64,000 nt of DNA from Schauerella fraxinea. GTDB lineage: Bacteria; Pseudomonadota; Gammaproteobacteria; Burkholderiales; Burkholderiaceae_B. The notes under the pieces are model-generated. The model searched no databases, had not been told where the DNA came from, and saw only the letters and a program-made list of their open reading frames with translations. A program made the translations under genes and the position numbers. The stretch covers positions 248,001 to 312,000 of the forward strand of contig JAVDKL010000001.1 in NCBI GenBank assembly GCA_030849965.1, written 5' to 3'. Within the stretch, counting starts at the first letter, position 1. Every line of letters starts with the position of its first letter. Shown here piece by piece: positions 34,220 to 42,928 of this stretch.

Positions 34220-36606
34220 ACGATGCCTCGGGCGCGTTGCAGCGCAGCCAACACGCGTTGCGGGCTGGCGGGAATAGTGTGTATTTCGGCGCCCAGGCCG
34301 GCAAGGGCATCGTTGATCGCGTTGGTGATGGCGGCGGGCGGGGCGATGGCGCCGCCTTCGCCGATGCCTTTCTGGCCGAATTTGGAGAAGGGGCTGGGCG
34401 TTTCCATGTGGTCCAGCCGTACGTCCGGCATTTCACCCGCGCCCGGCAGGATGTAGTCGGCCAGGGTCGAGGCCAGCGGCTGCGCCTGATCGTCGAATGG
34501 CATCTCTTCGTAAAGCGCCGTGCCGATGCCTTGCGCGAGGCCGCCCAGCAACTGGCCTTCGACGACCATCGGGTTGAGCAGCACGCCGCCGTCTTCGCAC
34601 ACGGCGTAATCGAGGATGGCCACATGCCCGGTCACGGTATCCACTTCGACCGCACAGGCGTGGCAGGCGTAGCTGAATGTGCCGGAGTCGGGCTGCATTT
34701 TGTAGCCTGCGGTGAGCCCGAGACCGCCTGGGTTCACGTCGGCCGGAAGGCGCTGCGGCGCGCGATACCACGTGTGCGCGACCTCGGCCAATGTCATGCG
34801 CGCGGAGCCATGCACCGCGGCAATCGTGCCATCGTCGAAGACGAGCTGTTCGGCCGGCACCGCCATCAGTGGCGCCGCGATTGCTTTGAGGCGTTCGCCC
34901 AGTGCCTCACAGGCGCTGCCCACCGCGCCGCCCGCCATGACGGCGCAGCGCGAGCCCCAGGTGCCGGTGGAATACGGCGACGTGGCGGTATCGCCATGCA
35001 GGATGCGCACGCGCGCGGGATCGATGCCCAGCACACTATGGGCAATCTGCGCCATGGTGGTTTCCATGCTCTGGCCATGCGAATGCACGCCCAATTGCAA
35101 TTCGAGAATGCCGTCGGCCGTCATGCGGGCGTTGCATTGCTCGTAGCCCGGCACCATCGGGATGCCCCAGCCGTGATAAACGGAGGTGCCGTGCGCGCCT
35201 TGTTCGCAAAACACGGCCAGCCCGAGACCGAGCCGCTTTTGCGGCTGCGCTTGCGCATGCCGCGAGGCTTGACGAGCGCGCCAACCCGTCCAGTCCAGGC
35301 TATCGAGCGCGCGTGCCATGCATTGGCCATAATCGCCCGAATCGAAAAGCTTGCCGGTGATATTGGTGAAAGGCATATCGCGCGCTTCGACCAGACTGCG
35401 CGCACGCAAGACGTGCGGCTCGATGCCGAGGGTGCGGGCAGCCGCGTCGAGCGCCACTTCGAGGGCAAAGCACACCCCTGTGCGCGCCACACCGCGGTAG
35501 GGCAGGATCGGCGGCTTGTTGGTGGCGGCCGATCGGGTGTGGCAACGAAAGTGATCCATCTTGTAGGGGCCGGGCAGGATCGACCCCACCTGGGCGGCTT
35601 CCAGACAAGCGGAAAACGGGTACGACGAGTACGCGCCGGAGTCGACGATGGCATCGCAATCGATGCCGACGAGCCGGCCTTCCGGTGTGACATGCACGGT
35701 GATGTCGTAGGCATGCTCGCGGCAATTGGCATTGGCGCCGAGGTGTTCGCGACGGTCTTCCAGCCAGCGAATGGGCCGGCGCAAGCGCATGGCGAGCCAC
35801 GCGCAACAGATTTCTTCCGGCAGCAGAATGCCCTTGTAGCCAAATCCGCCACCCACGTCCGGCGATATCACGCGAACCTGGCCTTCGTTCAAGCCCAGGC
35901 ATTCGGCCAGGCCCGTGCGGTTGATGTGCGGCAGTTGCGCCGCACTCGTCACGACCAATTGATCCAGCCGATCATCCCACCAGCACACCACGCCGCGGCC
36001 TTCAAGCGGCGCCATGCATTGGCGCGACGTGGCCAACTGACGTGTGACCGAGATCGTGCCGGGCGGCAGCTCGGACGGCCCGTGGTTCACATGCGTTTCG
36101 AGAAACACGTTGCCGTCCCAACCGTCGTGCAGGCGGGTGGTGGCCGTGGCATCGGTCGCGGTTTGCATATCGGCGACCACCGGCAGATCGTCGTAATCGA
36201 CCATCACCATGCCGGCCAGATCCTCGGCTTGCGCGCGCGTGGGCGCCACGCACATGGCCACCATTTCACCCACGAACCGCACCTTGTCGTGCGCCAGCGG
36301 ATGTTGCACCGAGCTGCGAAAACCGGGCAGGCCCGACGCGGCGAGGATGGGTTTGACGTCCACCAGATCCGCCATGGTGTACACCAGCGATTCATAACCC
36401 GCGGGCTTCTCGATGGCACGCACATGCGCATGCGCAACCGGCGAACGCACGAACGCCACATCGAGCATATCCGGCAGGCGCAGGTCGCCCACGTATTGAC
36501 CGCGGCCGAGCAGAAACCGCGCATCTTCCTTGCGCGGCAGACGCGCGCCGATGCCGCGCCCGGTCTCGGTCGCGTCCGCGTGGGTGGGTAGGTCGCGCGG
36601 GCTCAT
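34216..36606 (-). CDS. Molybdenum hydroxylase catalytic large subunit (CoxL/XdhB family)
   Basis: Molybdopterin-binding subunit of 796 residues, normal for the family. It begins with IGARLPRKEDARFLLGRGQYV and contains the VGGGFGYKG molybdopterin loop region and, near the C-terminus, FGQKGIGEGGAI, where the GEGG glutamate (E) is the catalytic base of molybdenum hydroxylases. The active-site loop reads PYRGVAR, like the AYRGAGR of so-called form II enzymes, not the AYxCSFR of true CO dehydrogenase. A carbon or N-heterocycle hydroxylase is therefore more likely than CO oxidation. It overlaps the amidohydrolase gene start-to-stop. Confidence 0.94.
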   Translation of the reverse strand: MSPRDLPTHADATETGRGIGARLPRKEDARFLLGRGQYVGDLRLPDMLDVAFVRSPVAHAHVRAIEKPAGYESLVYTMADLVDVKPILAASGLPGFRSSVQHPLAHDKVRFVGEMVAMCVAPTRAQAEDLAGMVMVDYDDLPVVADMQTATDATATTRLHDGWDGNVFLETHVNHGPSELPPGTISVTRQLATSRQCMAPLEGRGVVCWWDDRLDQLVVTSAAQLPHINRTGLAECLGLNEGQVRVISPDVGGGFGYKGILLPEEICCAWLAMRLRRPIRWLEDRREHLGANANCREHAYDITVHVTPEGRLVGIDCDAIVDSGAYSSYPFSACLEAAQVGSILPGPYKMDHFRCHTRSAATNKPPILPYRGVARTGVCFALEVALDAAARTLGIEPHVLRARSLVEARDMPFTNITGKLFDSGDYGQCMARALDSLDWTGWRARQASRHAQAQPQKRLGLGLAVFCEQGAHGTSVYHGWGIPMVPGYEQCNARMTADGILELQLGVHSHGQSMETTMAQIAHSVLGIDPARVRILHGDTATSPYSTGTWGSRCAVMAGGAVGSACEALGERLKAIAAPLMAVPAEQLVFDDGTIAAVHGSARMTLAEVAHTWYRAPQRLPADVNPGGLGLTAGYKMQPDSGTFSYACHACAVEVDTVTGHVAILDYAVCEDGGVLLNPMVVEGQLLGGLAQGIGTALYEEMPFDDQAQPLASTLADYILPGAGEMPDVRLDHMETPSPFSKFGQKGIGEGGAIAPPAAITNAINDALAGLGAEIHTIPASPQRVLAALQRARGIV

Positions 36607-37859
36607 GCGGCTTTCGCCGACGGCAGGATGGCGGCTTCGGCGTCGTAACGGGTGCCGGCACGCAGGCAAAAGCGCGGGCGCAGCATGCGTTGCGCCACGA
36701 CTTGATTGTGTTCGTTGTCGCGCAAGGTCCATTTGCCGCGTTCGTCCGCCAACACCGTCACATCGGCCTCGGCGCCCACACCGAGATGCCCCAGCGTGCC
36801 TGCCATGCCGGCCAGTTGCGCCGCATGCGTGGTCACCATGGGGATGACCTGTTCCAATGTGAGTCCCAAGGCCAGCATGCTGGTCATGGTGGACACCAGC
36901 GAAAACCGGATGGCGCTGGCAAACATGTGGTCGCCTTCATCCGGATGTTCGTCCGGCGTGCCGGCAGGCGGCGGGATCGGGGTGTTGTAGCCGTGCATGT
37001 CGGCGCCGAGCGTGTGCGGGACGAAGCCCGCGTCGAGCACGCGGCGCGCCATATCGAAACTGAAATGCGAGCCGTGGCCGACGTCGATCTTCAATCCGCG
37101 GTCGATCGCTTCCTTCACGAGCGGATGCACGCCACCGTTTTGCTCGACGAAACCGCCGGGGTGACGGCTGAAAGGGTGGGCCAGCACGTCGCCCGGTTTG
37201 AGCAGATCGAGGACTTGCGGCAGGATCGTGTCGGGATCGATGTCGTGCGTGTTGGCGCTGGGGTCGGGCCACAGCTGGCCGAAGTGGATATACAGCGGCA
37301 GGCCGGTGTCGTGGCCGATCTGGGCCGCGACGCGCATCACATCCAGCCCCCAGCGGCGAAAGCCACCGAGTTCGGCGTGTGCCTTGATGCCCACGACCAG
37401 ATCGCGGTTGCTGAGCGCCGCCTTCACGGTAGCGGCGCGATCGAGGCACTCCGGGCGATACAGCTCGGGGTAGTAGTGGCCTTCCAGCCCGCCCACGAGA
37501 TAAGCCGACAACGACGACAGCACGCGCGTGGCCGCAGGTTCGGCAATGAAATGCCGGAACGCGGGCAGGGTGATACAGCTCGCGCCGCCCTGATCGATCA
37601 ACGTGGTCACGCCCGAATGCACGCCGCACATATCGGCATCGAGCCCGAAGCGGCCGGTGACGTAGCGGAACACATGCGCGTGCGTATCGATCAAGCCGGG
37701 CAATACGAGATTGCCGCGGCAATCGATACGATCCGCCGTGTCCGAACAGGGCACGTCGATCCCCGCGATCTTGCCGTCGACGATTACCAGATCGCCTATT
37801 CGATCGGTGTGTGAAGCCGGATCGATAATCCGCCCACCGCTCAGCACCGTTGTTGCCAT
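36603..37859 (-). CDS. Amidohydrolase/deacetylase family metallohydrolase
   Basis: TIM-barrel metallohydrolase of 418 residues, first gene of the 13-gene operon. Metal-site motifs are DTHAHVF (HxH), a likely carbamylated lysine in GIKAHAE, YIHFG, VLAHPFSRHPGG and the aspartate in LGADMHGYN. It resembles dihydroorotase-like and EF_0837-type enzymes that hydrolyse cyclic or linear amides. The ATG at 37859 has gcgagg at good spacing; an ATG six bases earlier is too close to that site. In this context it may open a lactam or imide ring, which is inference. Confidence 0.9.
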   Translation of the reverse strand: MATTVLSGGRIIDPASHTDRIGDLVIVDGKIAGIDVPCSDTADRIDCRGNLVLPGLIDTHAHVFRYVTGRFGLDADMCGVHSGVTTLIDQGGASCITLPAFRHFIAEPAATRVLSSLSAYLVGGLEGHYYPELYRPECLDRAATVKAALSNRDLVVGIKAHAELGGFRRWGLDVMRVAAQIGHDTGLPLYIHFGQLWPDPSANTHDIDPDTILPQVLDLLKPGDVLAHPFSRHPGGFVEQNGGVHPLVKEAIDRGLKIDVGHGSHFSFDMARRVLDAGFVPHTLGADMHGYNTPIPPPAGTPDEHPDEGDHMFASAIRFSLVSTMTSMLALGLTLEQVIPMVTTHAAQLAGMAGTLGHLGVGAEADVTVLADERGKWTLRDNEHNQVVAQRMLRPRFCLRAGTRYDAEAAILPSAKAA

Positions 37860-37937
37860 GATCATCCTCGCATCGCGTCTTGAGACATGCACGATCCAAA
37901 GCAATATGTGTGCCAATTTTTGACTGTGGGAGGCGAG

Positions 37938-37945
37938 GGTATACC
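37938..37945. promoter_or_regulatory. Palindrome GGTATACC, copy 1
   Basis: Perfect 8-base palindrome in the context cgagggtataccgta, about 80 bases upstream of the amidohydrolase start. It forms a pair with the copy at 38002, 64 bases away. Possibly an operator of a GntR-type or similar dimeric regulator. Confidence 0.45.
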
Positions 37946-37960
37946 GTAAGCTATTGATAG

Positions 37961-37970
37961 TTATCGATAA
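37961..37970. promoter_or_regulatory. Palindrome TTATCGATAA
   Basis: Perfect 10-base palindrome midway between the two GGTATACC sites, inside an AT-rich stretch. It could be a LysR-type or other regulator site; the assignment is open. Confidence 0.4.
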
Positions 37971-38001
37971 TAAGCAATCATGAAAACCGATAAAAATACG
38001 T

Positions 38002-38009
38002 GGTATACC
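38002..38009. promoter_or_regulatory. Palindrome GGTATACC, copy 2
   Basis: Perfect 8-base palindrome in the context acgtggtatacctcg, roughly an inverted version of the flanks of copy 1. Confidence 0.45.
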
Positions 38010-38147
38010 TCGTATTAGGGTACGCCCGCAGCGATTGTCGCGGGTTTGCCGAGCGAGCGGCGAGCGCCACTGCACAACCTTGGCGCACACCGCACGGCAT
38101 CGTGCACGGTTGTGATGCATTTAAGTGGCATGCCACCTAATAGGGCG

Positions 38148-38186
38148 AAAAAAAACCCCGAAGGTTGGATGTGTCCAACTTCGGGG
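38148..38186 (-). terminator. Rho-independent terminator of psd
   Basis: On the minus strand a hairpin with arms ccccgaagttgga-like (one bulged base, 38156-38169 with 38174-38186) and loop of four is followed by eight T (A-run at 38148-38155 on the + strand). It lies 24 bases past the psd stop. Confidence 0.92.
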
Positions 38187-38209
38187 TGGGTTCAGGTCAA
38201 GCGCGCGGC

Positions 38210-39076
38210 TTACACCGAGGCCAGCGATAGCGCCTGACCCATTTTGACCGGGCCCAACGCGGTGGGCGTGGTGGGCCAGGGCACTTGGCCCGGACCGAAG
38301 AGCATGATCACCGTCGACCCGAGCTTGAAACGCCCCAGTTCGTCACCTTTCTGCAGCGTGATCGGCGCCTCGGCATGTTGACCGTAGGTTTGCGTGATCA
38401 CGGTGTCGGCAGCGGGACCCACGCGGCCGCTCCAGACGGTTTCAATGCCGGCCACAATCATGGCACCCACGAGCACCACAGCCACCGGGCCATATTCGGT
38501 GTCGAACATACAGACCAGACGTTCGTTGCGCGCGAAAAGCGCATGCACGTTGGAAGCCGTCAGCGGATTGACCGAGAACTGGCGGCCGGGAATATAAATG
38601 GTCTCGCGCAGCGTGCCCGTGACGGGCATGTGCACGCGGTGATAGTCCTTGGGCGCCAGGTAGATGGTGGCAAAGTCGCCGCCGGTAAACGGCGCTGCGC
38701 GCAGCTCGCTGCCGCCGAGCAGTTCGGTCACGCTGTAATCATGGCCCTTGGCCTGAAATACGCGGCCATCGCGCACGCGGCCCAGTTGGCTGACGGCGCC
38801 ATCGGCCGGGCTCAACACTGCGCCGGGCGTGGTGTCCAGCGGACGTGCACCGGGCTTGAGGGTGCGCGTAAAAAATGCATTGAAGTGCTCGAAGGCATGC
38901 GAATCCTGGATGGCCGACTCGCTCATATCCACGCCGTATTTACGGATGAATCGATCGATCATCCAGTTTTTGTAGGCGGGATAACGGCATTCGGCTGCCA
39001 ATCCGAACACGCCGGTGACGAGTCGATGCGGCAACAGGTATTGGGCAGCCAAAAATAAGCGGTCTTGCGGCGACAT
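38210..39076 (-). CDS. psd: Phosphatidylserine decarboxylase proenzyme
   Basis: Membrane phospholipid enzyme of 288 residues making phosphatidylethanolamine from phosphatidylserine. The self-cleavage motif LGST is at about residue 250 (FKLGSTVIMLF), where the serine becomes the pyruvoyl group. Catalytic DHH-type residues are in SPADGAVSQLG and the PKDYHRVHMP box. The ATG at 39076 gives the standard length. The gene ends at a strong terminator. It is a housekeeping gene not linked in function to its neighbours. Confidence 0.95.
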   Translation of the reverse strand: MSPQDRLFLAAQYLLPHRLVTGVFGLAAECRYPAYKNWMIDRFIRKYGVDMSESAIQDSHAFEHFNAFFTRTLKPGARPLDTTPGAVLSPADGAVSQLGRVRDGRVFQAKGHDYSVTELLGGSELRAAPFTGGDFATIYLAPKDYHRVHMPVTGTLRETIYIPGRQFSVNPLTASNVHALFARNERLVCMFDTEYGPVAVVLVGAMIVAGIETVWSGRVGPAADTVITQTYGQHAEAPITLQKGDELGRFKLGSTVIMLFGPGQVPWPTTPTALGPVKMGQALSLASV

Positions 39077-39184
39077 GAATGCATCACTCTTAGTTAGGGC
39101 GCTATGAGCGCGTTGGCGCGAGTGTAACGCGCCTCGCAACCGGCGCGCCCAGCGCCGGCGATCGCCTGGGCGTGCGTCAGGAGC

Positions 39185-42148
39185 TTAGTGGTAGCCGGTG
39201 AGCGGCGGGCGCTGCAACACCTGCGAGCCATCGTCGGGTGCGGCGATGCGTGCCACGACGGCGGCGACCTCGGGATCGGTGATGAACGAGGCTGCCGACG
39301 TGCCACTCAATAGCTTATCGGGCAACATCGGTCGGGCCACGGCCCAGCCTTGCACGTAGTCCACCCCAAGCTCGATCAGCGTCTCGAGCGTGGCGGCGTC
39401 TTCGGCCCATTCGGCGATGCTGCGCATCCCCAGGTTGCGCGCCAGTTCGACGATGGCCTCAACGATCGCGACGTTGGCCGGGTGCCGATTCATGCTTTGA
39501 ACGAACGAGCCGTCGATTTTCAGCGCATCGGCCGACAACGCTTTCAAATAAGAAAACGAGGTATAGCCGGCGCCGAAGTCGTCCAATGCGATCTTGGCGC
39601 CTTGGCCACGTACGCGATCGATGAACCGGCGGCTGTTTTCCAGATCGTGCAGGGCCACACTTTCGGTGATCTCGATGCAAAGCTTTTGCATGCTGCGCCG
39701 ATGACGCGCCAGCACCTTGAAGACGGTGTCGATGAAGGCCTCATCGTTGAGCGATGCGCCGCTCAAATTAACGCAGACGAAGCGGGTGTGGGCCAGGGCC
39801 GTTTCGTTGCGTCCCATCCAGGTCAGCGTGGTGTCCAGCACCCAGGCGTCGAGCTCGCCCATGTGGCCGCTGCTCTCGGCCGCGGCAATGACGCGGTTGG
39901 CCGGCACGATGCTGCCATCATCGGCGCGCATGCGCAGTAGCACTTCAAAGTCGAGCGATTCGAACGGATTGCGCAGCGACATGATCGGCTGCATCTCGAG
40001 AAACAGCCCGTGCGGCGTGAACGTGGTACCCAGCGCTTCGATGACGCGCATGGCTTCGACGCGCTCGGCAAATGCCGATGCGTTGCGGTCGTAGGCCACG
40101 ATATGGCCGCGCGCGCCTTGCTTGGCTTGACGGCAGGCATGATCGGCGGCGGCAATGGCGTCCTGAGGCGCCAGTTCGGCCACGATTTCGATCACGCCGA
40201 TCGACACCCGGATCTGGAATGCGCGGTGCCGAACCTGTACGGCCTGGTCGCAGATGGCTGCCACGATGCGCCGGCTGACGGCTTGCGCTTGTGCCATGGT
40301 GGTGTCGCGCATGACGATGATGAACTCGTCACCGCCGATGCGGCCTAATGAATGATGGGGATCTATGACGAGATTGACGCGCCGGCAGACTTCGCGCAAC
40401 ACCTCATCGCCCGTTTGGTGCCCATATAAATCGTTGACGAGTTTGAACCGATCCAGGTCGAGGTAGGCCAGCGCCAGCGGATGCTGTTGACGCTCGTCCT
40501 TGACCGCGGCGTCGAGCATGCGCTCGATCCCCCGTCGGTTGAGCACGCCCGTCAGCGAATCGTTATCCGCCAGATAGGCCAACTGATCGGTCGCTTTGCG
40601 GCGCTCGGTCACATCCTGCAGCGACCCCTCGATCCGATCGCCGGCGTAGGCCGCGCGCACGGCATACCACCGGGGTTCGGCCGGTGGCACGGCCAACCCG
40701 CGGATTTCGATATCGGGTGTGCGCACGTCGCCTGCCGCCGCGCGCAGCGCTTCCCAGGCCCCGTCCTCGAAATACCCGCGCCAGTTCAGCGAGTCGAGAT
40801 CGTCAGTTGAAATGGCGAGCTTGCGTTGCATCGCCGTGTTCAACCGAACGAAGCGGCCGTCGGACTCCAACGTAAAGAGTCCCACCGGCGTGACGTCGTA
40901 GGTGCGCATCAGTTCGCGTTGCGCATCGATCCGGGAATCGCGCTCTTCGCGCATCTGTTCGGCAAAGGCGCAGGCCGCCATCAGGCTTGACGCCAGCGCG
41001 GCGGTCACGCTATTGAACGACCCCACCAGCCCCTTGAAATCCCAGGCCGCCGCAATGACCTCGGAGATCGATGCGGCCAGCACCGTGCCCAACGCCGCGG
41101 CGTACCAGATGGCAATGCCCGAACGGCGCAACACGATGATGCGGCCCAGGCAGAAGACGACGGCCACGATGCCGAAGGCGACAATGGTCCACATTGCCGG
41201 CAGGAACAACGCGAAGGGCAGCACGAACGACAACGCCAGCAAGACGATGCCGGAGAACATGACGGCGCGCAGCAGCCAGCCGTAGCCGAGCGTTTTGAGC
41301 TCGGCTTTGAAAAATTGCGTGAAGAGGGTGTAGGTCAGCAGGTAGTAGCTGGCGATCGTGATCTGACGCGTAAGCGCGATCCAGTCCGGATCGATGGGCC
41401 GTCCGAGCCACTGGGTATCCCAGCCCATCGAAATGGCGCCCAGCCGCAAGTTGCCCACCAGCCACGCCCCGAACAGCACGTAGCGCGATTCGCGATTGAT
41501 CAGTGCCGTCATCAGCACGAACACGGCCAGCGTGAGCAGACCGCCTTCCAGCAGGCCTGCGCTGTGATGGAACGCTTCATTGGCCGTCATCATCTGAGCG
41601 CGCGGCCACTGCGACAGGGCGATGCGTGCCGGCCCAGAGAAGGTGGCACGGCAAAGAATCTGTGGTGGTAAGCCGTCTATCGCCCGGTGCAACATGAATC
41701 CGGCGCGCTCGACCACGATCACGCCTTGCGTACCGTGGCGATCGGCGCTGCCCAAAGGCGCCAGCGTGGCGCTGTCCCAACATTGCAAGGTGCGAAGATG
41801 ACGCGAGGGCCAGTCGAGCACGACGTCGTGCTCGCGTGGGGCAGGTTGCATCGCCACGTTCACCCAGAACGGGGTTTCGGCAAGATGCGTATCTTCAAAG
41901 TTGACGGTTGCAGCTGCGGGCGCAGTCAATTGCGCCCGGGCGGCATCAGGGGTAAGCGCGGCTGTGGGATCCGCCAGAACCTGGAAGGGCAGCGCAGTCC
42001 CGCCGTGTGGCCGGTAGACGCTGCCCTCCGAGAGGAGCATGAACATCGAGAACAATGCGATCGCGGCAGGGACGACGTAATACGAAAACCTGCGAACGAG
42101 CGCATCGACAAAATCGATCAGCTGAAACGCGTCGTTCCTTTCGCTCAC
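39185..42148 (-). CDS. Membrane 7TMR-DISM/PAS/GGDEF/EAL cyclic di-GMP protein
   Basis: Inner-membrane signalling protein of 987 residues. A first membrane helix (about 20-40), a periplasmic sensor of the 7TMR-DISM extracellular type (about 50-185), seven membrane helices (about 195-400), PAS (about 415-510), GGDEF with intact RIGGDEF (motif at 605-609), then EAL with EVL at 735-737, NLSGASL, ITES, DDFGAGYTSFSYLK and KIDGSF, so both catalytic sites look usable. The start is GTG at 42148 with gtgggg just upstream. It is probably co-transcribed with the FeeM-like gene 21 bases upstream. Confidence 0.92.
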   Translation of the reverse strand: MSERNDAFQLIDFVDALVRRFSYYVVPAAIALFSMFMLLSEGSVYRPHGGTALPFQVLADPTAALTPDAARAQLTAPAAATVNFEDTHLAETPFWVNVAMQPAPREHDVVLDWPSRHLRTLQCWDSATLAPLGSADRHGTQGVIVVERAGFMLHRAIDGLPPQILCRATFSGPARIALSQWPRAQMMTANEAFHHSAGLLEGGLLTLAVFVLMTALINRESRYVLFGAWLVGNLRLGAISMGWDTQWLGRPIDPDWIALTRQITIASYYLLTYTLFTQFFKAELKTLGYGWLLRAVMFSGIVLLALSFVLPFALFLPAMWTIVAFGIVAVVFCLGRIIVLRRSGIAIWYAAALGTVLAASISEVIAAAWDFKGLVGSFNSVTAALASSLMAACAFAEQMREERDSRIDAQRELMRTYDVTPVGLFTLESDGRFVRLNTAMQRKLAISTDDLDSLNWRGYFEDGAWEALRAAAGDVRTPDIEIRGLAVPPAEPRWYAVRAAYAGDRIEGSLQDVTERRKATDQLAYLADNDSLTGVLNRRGIERMLDAAVKDERQQHPLALAYLDLDRFKLVNDLYGHQTGDEVLREVCRRVNLVIDPHHSLGRIGGDEFIIVMRDTTMAQAQAVSRRIVAAICDQAVQVRHRAFQIRVSIGVIEIVAELAPQDAIAAADHACRQAKQGARGHIVAYDRNASAFAERVEAMRVIEALGTTFTPHGLFLEMQPIMSLRNPFESLDFEVLLRMRADDGSIVPANRVIAAAESSGHMGELDAWVLDTTLTWMGRNETALAHTRFVCVNLSGASLNDEAFIDTVFKVLARHRRSMQKLCIEITESVALHDLENSRRFIDRVRGQGAKIALDDFGAGYTSFSYLKALSADALKIDGSFVQSMNRHPANVAIVEAIVELARNLGMRSIAEWAEDAATLETLIELGVDYVQGWAVARPMLPDKLLSGTSAASFITDPEVAAVVARIAAPDDGSQVLQRPPLTGYH

Positions 42149-42169
42149 GAAGCCCCACCGTATTTTTGA

Positions 42170-42928
42170 TCAATGCTCAAGCCCCCGCGCCGCAGCCAGC
42201 AACAGCTTATCGACGCTCAGGTCACCCGCAGGCGAGACAGTTGGGACGATTGTAATGTCCGGATGCACCGTTCGGACGATAAAGTCGTAGAGCGGATGAT
42301 CCGCTGCTTCCCACCTGGCTTGCGCGCTCGGGATATGGAAGGCCAACACCCGGTGCGGGATGTTACCTGCATGACGCATGGGGATGTAACCGGCACCCGG
42401 AAATACTTCCTCGAACAGCAGCGCATCGTACTGACGATCGAGTGGCGAGCGGCCTGCGATGACCATCCATTCGATTCCTGCCGAGACGCAATAGAGGTAG
42501 TAGGCTTTAAACAACACATGCTTGGTGAGTCGCCCGATGGTGCCGGCGGTGGTGCCCAAACGGGTGGCCTCAGCGAGGGATTTTCCTTGCAGCCAGTCCG
42601 GCAGCTCGACCGATTGTTCGAGCCAGAGCGGGCCGTTCCGGTTGGTCTGGATTCGCATCGTGCCCAGCGGTGCGCCGTCGAGCTTGGACTCCGCCAGCAG
42701 CACGACCGCGCCGGGATCGTTGTCATGGCGTTCCGGCGCGCCCATGGTGGCCGCCAGCGCGGGGATGTGGCGGCCGTAAGCCGCGCGGCGTATATCGATC
42801 GCTTTGTTGAGGGTGTCGGTATCTGCGACCACACGAACGGTGAACGGGAGGCGTTCTTCTGGACGAGGCAGAAGGTCTTGGCGAGCAGTTGCAGCGTCGG
42901 GGAGCGCGTGAAAGGGAGTAGGCGACAT
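42170..42928 (-). CDS. FeeM-like N-acyl amino acid synthase (GNAT-fold)
   Basis: A 252-residue protein of the FeeM/autoinducer-synthase-like acyltransferase group. Recognition features are VRVVADTDTLNKAIDIRRAAY near residue 30 (shown in part), LGTMRIQTNR, EATRLGTTAGTIGRLTKHVLFKA (shown in part) and a YYLYCVSAGIEWMV segment. Characterised FeeM proteins join long-chain acyl-ACP to an amino acid such as tyrosine. The ATG at 42928 has an aaagga site upstream. The downstream GGDEF/EAL gene starts 21 bases on, suggesting that an acyl-amino-acid signal and cyclic di-GMP are linked. Confidence 0.82.
   Translation of the reverse strand: MSPTPFHALPDAATARQDLLPRPEERLPFTVRVVADTDTLNKAIDIRRAAYGRHIPALAATMGAPERHDNDPGAVVLLAESKLDGAPLGTMRIQTNRNGPLWLEQSVELPDWLQGKSLAEATRLGTTAGTIGRLTKHVLFKAYYLYCVSAGIEWMVIAGRSPLDRQYDALLFEEVFPGAGYIPMRHAGNIPHRVLAFHIPSAQARWEAADHPLYDFIVRTVHPDITIVPTVSPAGDLSVDKLLLAAARGLEH

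Larger units (their letters stand above)
37860..38147. promoter_or_regulatory. Regulatory region upstream of the Mo-hydroxylase operon
   Basis: No gene is supported in the 350 bases between the amidohydrolase start and the psd gene. The part at 37900-38020 is clearly more AT-rich than its surroundings and carries three palindromes listed separately (GGTATACC twice, TTATCGATAA once). It must contain the operon promoter, but no convincing -35/-10 pair could be chosen. The regulator gene is not adjacent. Confidence 0.6.

Noticed and set aside
34153-36591. An 812-codon open frame on the + strand opposite the Mo hydroxylase large subunit
   Set aside because: It is an antisense shadow produced by strong GC bias at third positions: Arg/His/Gly-rich product, no domain, and fully covered by a well-supported gene on the other strand.
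32174-36606. Annotation of the CoxSMLG-like genes as carbon monoxide dehydrogenase
   Set aside because: The active-site loop lacks the AYxCSFR motif of CO-oxidising enzymes, and the operon carries amidohydrolase and transporter genes instead of CO-growth genes.
38046-38237. A 63-codon + strand frame before psd
   Set aside because: It runs through the psd terminator and into the psd coding sequence, has no ribosome binding site and no recognisable domain.
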